In this document: positions 6,527-9,365 of the stretch, piece by piece
How positions within the stretch are numbered: position 1 is the stretch's first letter
Layout of the letters: every line of letters starts with the position of its first letter
Source: Euryarchaeota archaeon UBA91
Lineage (GTDB): Archaea > Thermoplasmatota > Poseidoniia > Poseidoniales > Poseidoniaceae
Direction: 5' to 3'
DNA: 9,365 nucleotides
Assembly (NCBI GenBank): GCA_002499705.1
Contig: DAMU01000083.1
Coordinates: 1-9,365, forward strand
Notes under the pieces: model-generated
Database searches by the model: none
The model's input: only the letters and a program-made list of their open reading frames with translations
Told to the model about the DNA's origin: nothing
Position numbers and translations under genes: made by a program

Positions 6527-7234
6527 TTATTCGTCTTCTGAAGACTGATTTGGCTGAGGCAATGGGTCTTCGTTATCGATTCGAGTAATCTCTGCTTTAG
6601 CCTGCATAAATCGCACAAGGAATGTCCATAATCCACCGAATGCTGAAATCAGAACAATGATACTCAGCGGGTTGATTGGGATGTGGTCAAGCACGCCTGG
6701 GAACATACCAAAATCTTCGACGCCTGCATAGATGAAAATTCCTGTTAAGAAAATCGCCACAATAGAGAGAATTGTACGGTCTGCTCTTGAGAATCCACGG
6801 TAATTACGTGAGCCGGCAACTGCTTGAGCTTGTGTACCCATGTATGAGCCAAGAAGAGTAAGCCATGCTGCTGACAATCCGAGCACGAAGTCACCAACGA
6901 AAACCGAACCGGCAATGCACAGTATCCAAACTGCATCGAGTAAGCGGTCAAAAGTGTGATCAAGATAGTCTCCCCAGCGAGTGACGTTTCCGTATTTGCG
7001 GGCCAAAGGACCGTCTAAACCATCAAGCGCCATGGCCATGATAATCAAAAGGCCACCTCCGAACAGCATGTTTGCTCCATGTGTTGAGTCTTCAGCGGTT
7101 AGAACCGCCAGTCCTCCGAGGATTCCAAGTGGTAAGGCAACCCAAGTTACCGTCGATGGTTTGACACCAGAAAGTGACTCCAATACGGGATTCAAAATCC
7201 CTTCCCAAGTGTCTCTTAATTTCTCTAAAGCCAT
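6527..7234 (-). CDS. CDP-alcohol phosphotransferase (ether-lipid headgroup)
   Basis: A 235-residue membrane enzyme that moves a phospho-alcohol from a CDP-linked donor, typically CDP-archaeol in archaea, onto a polar acceptor. This is the headgroup step of phospholipid synthesis at the cytoplasmic membrane face. The full family signature is present: D71-G-x-D74-G-x2-A78-R79-x8-G88-x3-D92-x3-D96. The four aspartates bind the two metal ions, and the last one is the catalytic base. About six hydrophobic helices are visible. The segment RGFSRADRT (near 146-154) resembles the region that binds the acceptor phosphate in archaeal inositol-phosphate synthases, so archaetidylinositol phosphate synthase is the first guess. 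Glycerophosphate or serine acceptors remain possible. The tail after the last helix is hydrophilic and acidic. The ATG at 7234 is preceded by GGGTGA at 5 nt; the longer GTG start lies inside that ribosome binding site. The gene follows the kinase by 69 nt and is probably cotranscribed with it. Confidence 0.88.
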   Translation of the reverse strand: MALEKLRDTWEGILNPVLESLSGVKPSTVTWVALPLGILGGLAVLTAEDSTHGANMLFGGGLLIIMAMALDGLDGPLARKYGNVTRWGDYLDHTFDRLLDAVWILCIAGSVFVGDFVLGLSAAWLTLLGSYMGTQAQAVAGSRNYRGFSRADRTILSIVAIFLTGIFIYAGVEDFGMFPGVLDHIPINPLSIIVLISAFGGLWTFLVRFMQAKAEITRIDNEDPLPQPNQSSEDE

Positions 7235-7240
7235 GATTCT

Positions 7241-7266
7241 CACCCTCTCGCTACAGTCGAGGGGTG
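7241..7266 (-). other. hairpin covering the phosphotransferase RBS
   Basis: CACCC (7241-7245) pairs with GGGTG (7262-7266) and CTCG (7247-7250) with CGAG (7258-7261). This gives a 9-bp stem with one bulged base and a 7-nt loop. On the transcript (minus strand) the downstream arm contains the GAGGGTG that serves as the Shine-Dalgarno sequence for the ATG at 7234. Folding could therefore hide the ribosome binding site. Whether it is used in this way is not known. Confidence 0.45.
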
Positions 7267-7303
7267 TTTGTTGTTGCGGTGACTCAACAAGAAAAATGTG
7301 GAC

Positions 7304-7837
7304 TTACATCCAATCTATCGCTTGCGAACTGGATTCTTCAAGCGATTGAGACGGAAACTTCTTTTCAATCCAGGAAAGCACCTGCGTTTGCAATTCTTCA
7401 GTGGAGGTGGAGGAAGTGTCGAGTTCAAGGAGGGGTAGTGAAATCTCAAACTCAAGAAGTTCAGACCATGTTCCTGAAATCAACTCCCATTCGACGTTTG
7501 CAGCAACTTTAGCGGTCGAATAATCTCGACTCTGTAATCGCTTTTCGAGTTCAAGCGGGTTGCAACGCAAAACAACGATGGCGTCAACATCCAAGAAATG
7601 TGAAAGGTGACCGTCAATGAAGGTAATTTCATTATCTTGGAACTGCCACTTTTCAGCCAACTGATGGATATCAATCGGTGCAGCACCGTCGGCGGTGTCT
7701 TGTGGTCCTAAGCACTCGTATTGCTCGGCTAAATCTTTCAAAGAAAGCACCGGATAACCAGCTCCAAGCGATTGACATAGAGCGGTCTTACCGGTGCCCG
7801 GCGTCCCAGTTATCGCGATACACGCTCGACCAGCCAT
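7304..7837 (-). CDS. AK6/Fap7-type adenylate kinase-like ATPase
   Basis: A 177-residue P-loop protein of the AK6 (Fap7/hCINAP) family, cytoplasmic nucleoside-monophosphate kinases that in eukaryotes and archaea also act in small-ribosomal-subunit maturation with protein uS11. The Walker A loop is GTPGTGKT at 11-18, right after a hydrophobic beta strand. FIDGHLSHFL (73-82) matches the family's conserved GHL.H segment, and VVLRCNP (88-94) follows. The LID-like motif R104-D-Y-S-T-A-K...N114-V-E is present, with Trp117 where small residues are common. Length is normal for the family. The ATG at 7837 is chosen because it sits directly before the first beta strand. The open frame continues upstream to 7954 but encodes an unrelated hydrophobic stretch in the divergent spacer. 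GAGGT is only 1 nt from the ATG, too close to work as a ribosome binding site, so a leaderless transcript is likely. The gene precedes the phosphotransferase. Confidence 0.9.
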   Translation of the reverse strand: MAGRACIAITGTPGTGKTALCQSLGAGYPVLSLKDLAEQYECLGPQDTADGAAPIDIHQLAEKWQFQDNEITFIDGHLSHFLDVDAIVVLRCNPLELEKRLQSRDYSTAKVAANVEWELISGTWSELLEFEISLPLLELDTSSTSTEELQTQVLSWIEKKFPSQSLEESSSQAIDWM

Positions 7838-7857
7838 GACCTCGCATAGACTCGGGC

Positions 7858-7864
7858 AAATAAA
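7858..7864 (-). promoter_or_regulatory. TATA box for the AK6 gene
   Basis: TTTATTT on the minus strand is centred about 24 nt before the first base of the kinase ATG. This is the distance at which an archaeal TATA box drives transcription starting at or within a few bases of the start codon. With no usable ribosome binding site, this supports a leaderless mRNA. The rest of the divergent spacer (7838-7974) contains an AATATGA stretch near 7896-7902 that could serve the plus-strand gene with a longer leader. Nothing else stands out there. Confidence 0.5.
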
Positions 7865-7974
7865 CGCAAAGGATTGAAATTGCAGCAACCAGAGCAATAT
7901 GATGAACATTTGATTCCAGCGAGACGAACAGACAAAGGCATGATAGGTCATCACCCGCAGCAGTGAATGTTGCC

Positions 7975-8724
7975 ATGTTTGGAATGAATGACCCTACACA
8001 AACTCTGCTCCAACTGGAGCGATATGTTGCTGAGGGTCGTTTGGAGATGTCTGAGGTTATGGCTACGCAGTTCACAGAGATGTTCCTGGCACAAAAAAAG
8101 CGTACTGCTGACGCCCAAATTATGTTGGTCAAGGGTTTGCGGATTCTCTGTGATGTTTTTTCATCACGGAATAAAATAAAGCGAGCCGTAGCAAGTGTGA
8201 AGATTCTCCACCGAGAACGGAAAAAACTGATTCGAATGCTCAAGACAGGAGCGCCTCAACTGCTCGAAAAGATGACGCCACCAGCTGAAGACTACAGACG
8301 GGCGGGTAAAATCTATGCACAAGCGGGCAAAAAAGGAGCGGCAATGAAAGCCTTTGCCACCTGTGAAAAACTCTCACCGGGTCACGTGGCAGGTGCAATG
8401 GAAGCATGCCAACTTCTCGGATATGACAAGAAACTCGTCGGCCGGCTGCTCTCAACAGTTCAATCTGCAGGTCCAGTGATACTCTACAACAATCAATTTC
8501 TCTTCCAACCACTGCACCTTCCGGATGCCGATGCACAACAGGTACAAGCAGTACTGCAAGCCGCGGCAAATTCTGGCGGAGCGAAAGCCGAAGAATGCAA
8601 AAACATCGTTGCACGGATCACAGAAGAAATTGGTGCAATTCAGCGCGGCGAAACGGCGGCAAACGCTCGTTTAGAGGCTGCAATGGACTTACTCAAACCT
8701 CAGCACGACTACTACGAGTATTGA
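7975..8724 (+). CDS. hypothetical alpha-helical TPR-like protein
   Basis: A soluble protein of 249 residues that I do not recognise as a named family. It has no signal peptide or membrane helix and looks almost entirely helical. One segment (about 104-137) has the spacing of a tetratricopeptide repeat: AEDYRRAGKIYAQAG followed by A...F..CEKLSPGH. The helices around it are basic in the first half (RHERKK-like runs near 66-90) and rich in Ala, Gln and Glu in the second half. The C terminus is aromatic (HDYYEY). The start is uncertain: ATG at 7975 is used here, with GTG at 7963 and ATG at 7984 as alternatives, none with a clear ribosome binding site. It is divergent from the AK6-like kinase and ends 3 nt before the encoded CCA of the initiator tRNA. 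A scaffold or RNA-associated role would be a guess. Confidence 0.7.
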   Translation: MFGMNDPTQTLLQLERYVAEGRLEMSEVMATQFTEMFLAQKKRTADAQIMLVKGLRILCDVFSSRNKIKRAVASVKILHRERKKLIRMLKTGAPQLLEKMTPPAEDYRRAGKIYAQAGKKGAAMKAFATCEKLSPGHVAGAMEACQLLGYDKKLVGRLLSTVQSAGPVILYNNQFLFQPLHLPDADAQQVQAVLQAAANSGGAKAEECKNIVARITEEIGAIQRGETAANARLEAAMDLLKPQHDYYEY

Positions 8725-8730
8725 GCATGG

Positions 8731-8805
8731 TAACGAGAGATGGATTTGAACCATCGATCTCCGGGTTATGAGCCCGACGGGATATCCAGACTACCCCACC
8801 TCGTT
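8731..8805 (-). tRNA. initiator tRNA-Met (CAU), CCA encoded
   Basis: On the minus strand the acceptor stem AACGAGG pairs with TCTCGTT, so the first pair is A1-U72. The anticodon stem has GGG opposite CCC next to the loop CTCATAA. These two features mark an archaeal initiator rather than elongator tRNA. The D-loop sequence GGGGTAGTC and the variable/T-arm context AGATCGATGGTTCAAAT also match the archaeal initiator pattern. The anticodon CAU lies at plus-strand 8768-8770. The discriminator A is followed by CCA in the genome (8730-8728). No intron is seen. Confidence 0.95.
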
Positions 8806-8853
8806 ATGTCTTCGGCTGAACTCCTCCCGTTCTTCAATGCACCGATGACTCAG

Positions 8854-8871
8854 TGAGGTATTTTTACCTCA
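8854..8871. promoter_or_regulatory. perfect palindrome between tRNA-iMet and lipoprotein
   Basis: TGAGGTA and TACCTCA form a perfect 7-bp inverted repeat around TTTT. The core (TATTTTTA, or TAAAAATA on the other strand) is itself TATA-like. It lies about 50 nt upstream of the initiator tRNA on one side. On the other it ends 10 nt before a TATA-like box (8882-8887) that faces the lipoprotein gene. It could be an operator, a symmetric promoter core serving the tRNA, or a hairpin. Apart from this, the TATA box and the mini-ORF, the 141-nt spacer (8806-8946) shows nothing recognisable. Confidence 0.5.
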
Positions 8872-8881
8872 AAGATTGATG

Positions 8882-8887
8882 TTTATA
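8882..8887 (+). promoter_or_regulatory. TATA-like box for the lipoprotein gene
   Basis: TTTATA lies about 60 nt before the lipoprotein ATG. A normal archaeal spacing would place transcription start near 8911, leaving a leader of about 35 nt that contains the mini-ORF at 8920. The sequence is a good TATA match, but position alone does not prove use. Confidence 0.4.
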
Positions 8888-8919
8888 GGGCAAATTCAGT
8901 GATTTCCGGCATTGGATTG

Positions 8920-8943
8920 ATGAAGAAGAAGCGTCTGTCATGA
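8920..8943 (+). other. in-frame 7-codon mini-ORF in the lipoprotein leader
   Basis: ATG at 8920 encodes MKKKRLS followed by TGA, then AAC and the lipoprotein ATG in the same reading frame. A GGATTG precedes the ATG, the same context as at the start of the surface-protein gene (GGATTGATG). The lipoprotein ATG has no ribosome binding site of its own. It could be an upstream ORF that feeds reinitiation, a remnant of a longer signal peptide interrupted by TGA, or chance. Confidence 0.3.
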
Positions 8944-8946
8944 AAC

Positions 8947-9365
8947 ATGCGAACCCGCTTGTCCATACCGCTCTTCATGTGTGCGATGCTTCTCTGTGCA
9001 TCAATCGCAGGGTGTTTGGGTGGTGAAGATGAAGAAGAAAATAGCAGTGTCATCGACCTTGTGGTCTATTACGATACAACATCTGGAACAATCGAAGAAG
9101 TAAGAGCTGAAGGTCAGCAAGTCTCAGAAACTGGCGTTGATGTCGCTTTTGATTTCTCATACACCAAATCATCCGCTGGTCAAATCGAGACCTATTACTT
9201 CATCCCCGGTGATGGCTCGAGCACTCTCGAAAATACTGCAGACAGTGGAGAGATTACCTACACCTATCTCACACATGGATTATTTGACGCTGCTATTGGA
9301 GCAATTGATGATCAAGGAAATGAAAACTATGAGAACATCACTATCCGCATCGATAAACAAATCAC
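8947..9365 (+). CDS. secreted lipoprotein with PKD-like domain (partial, 3' end missing)
   Basis: The first 139 residues of a lipid-anchored extracellular protein, cut by the window end. A basic N terminus (MRTR) and a hydrophobic stretch lead to a lipobox I-A-G-C with Cys23 as the predicted lipidation site. It is followed by LGG and an acidic run (EDEEE), the usual spacer of exported archaeal lipoproteins. Two beta-rich segments follow. The second (about 99-139) has the pattern of a PKD or related Ig-like fold: DSGEITYTYLTHG, then a D-A-A-I-G strand, IDDQGNENYENITI. Such domains serve protein or glycan contacts in surface proteins. The start ATG at 8947 lacks a ribosome binding site; M11 and M14 are internal alternatives that would shorten the signal peptide. 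Its full domain content and role lie beyond the window. Confidence 0.75.
   Translation, partial: MRTRLSIPLFMCAMLLCASIAGCLGGEDEEENSSVIDLVVYYDTTSGTIEEVRAEGQQVSETGVDVAFDFSYTKSSAGQIETYYFIPGDGSSTLENTADSGEITYTYLTHGLFDAAIGAIDDQGNENYENITIRIDKQI

Noticed and set aside
7235..7243. GTG start adding three residues to the phosphotransferase
   Set aside because: The GTG is part of the GGGTGA ribosome binding site of the ATG at 7234.
7286..7303. T-rich run just after the AK6 stop (minus-strand ATTTTTC), considered as a terminator
   Set aside because: Five T residues is short even for archaeal U-tract termination, and the next gene, 69 nt on, has no clear promoter of its own, so read-through is more likely.
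7838..7954. N-terminal extension of the AK6 open frame with a hydrophobic segment, as if a membrane-anchored kinase
   Set aside because: AK6 proteins begin directly with the first beta strand before the P-loop. The extension covers the TATA-like box and the divergent spacer and has no ribosome binding site.
8240..8614. Minus-strand frame of 124 codons opposite the TPR-like gene
   Set aside because: The peptide has many arginine, cysteine and leucine residues, as expected from an antisense shadow, and has no ribosome binding site. The plus frame shows TPR-like spacing.

Overview
The window reads as a piece of an archaeal chromosome, most likely a marine Thermoplasmatota of the Marine Group II (Poseidoniales) type. 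The pointers are an archaeal initiator tRNA (A1-U72 pair, three G-C pairs closing the anticodon loop), a tRNA-Thr with discriminator U73, TATA-like boxes where archaeal promoters have them, an archaeal AK6/Fap7-type adenylate kinase, a CDP-alcohol phosphotransferase of the ether-lipid headgroup class, a lipoprotein beginning Cys-Leu-Gly-Gly followed by acids, and a giant FN3/Ig-repeat surface protein with an acidic cytoplasmic tail. The lineage is an inference from gene style; the archaeal assignment is firmer.

Layout. Positions 2-74 hold tRNA-Thr(CGU) on the minus strand. A short divergent spacer separates it from a plus-strand amidohydrolase of the MTA/SAH deaminase type (153-1412). It meets, stop codon against stop codon, a long minus-strand block that reads from right to left: AK6-like kinase (7837-7304), CDP-alcohol phosphotransferase (7234-6527), FN3/Ig-repeat membrane protein (6427-3182), CAX cation/proton antiporter (3131-1971) and a small two-helix membrane protein (about 1961-1413) whose ribosome binding site overlaps the CAX stop codon. 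Divergent from the kinase is a plus-strand helical, TPR-like protein of unknown role (7975-8724). It is followed directly by a minus-strand initiator tRNA-Met (8731-8805) and then by a plus-strand lipoprotein with a PKD-like domain that runs off the window (8947 onward).

How the genes fit together. Most of the minus block concerns the membrane and cell surface: a lipid headgroup enzyme, a large surface receptor or scaffold, an ion antiporter and a small ectodomain protein coupled to it. The kinase (ribosome maturation or nucleotide metabolism) heads the block, and its TATA-like box lies 24 nt before its ATG, which suggests a leaderless transcript. The spacers between the minus-strand genes are short (50-98 nt), and each can fold. 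The most striking is a compact three-way junction at 6474-6516. No IS element, CRISPR array or integration site is visible, and codon and base use do not suggest recent transfer. No complete new system is evident. The best leads are the charge-segregated tail of the surface protein, the CAX-coupled small membrane protein, the structured spacers, and the palindrome plus in-frame mini-ORF before the terminal lipoprotein.
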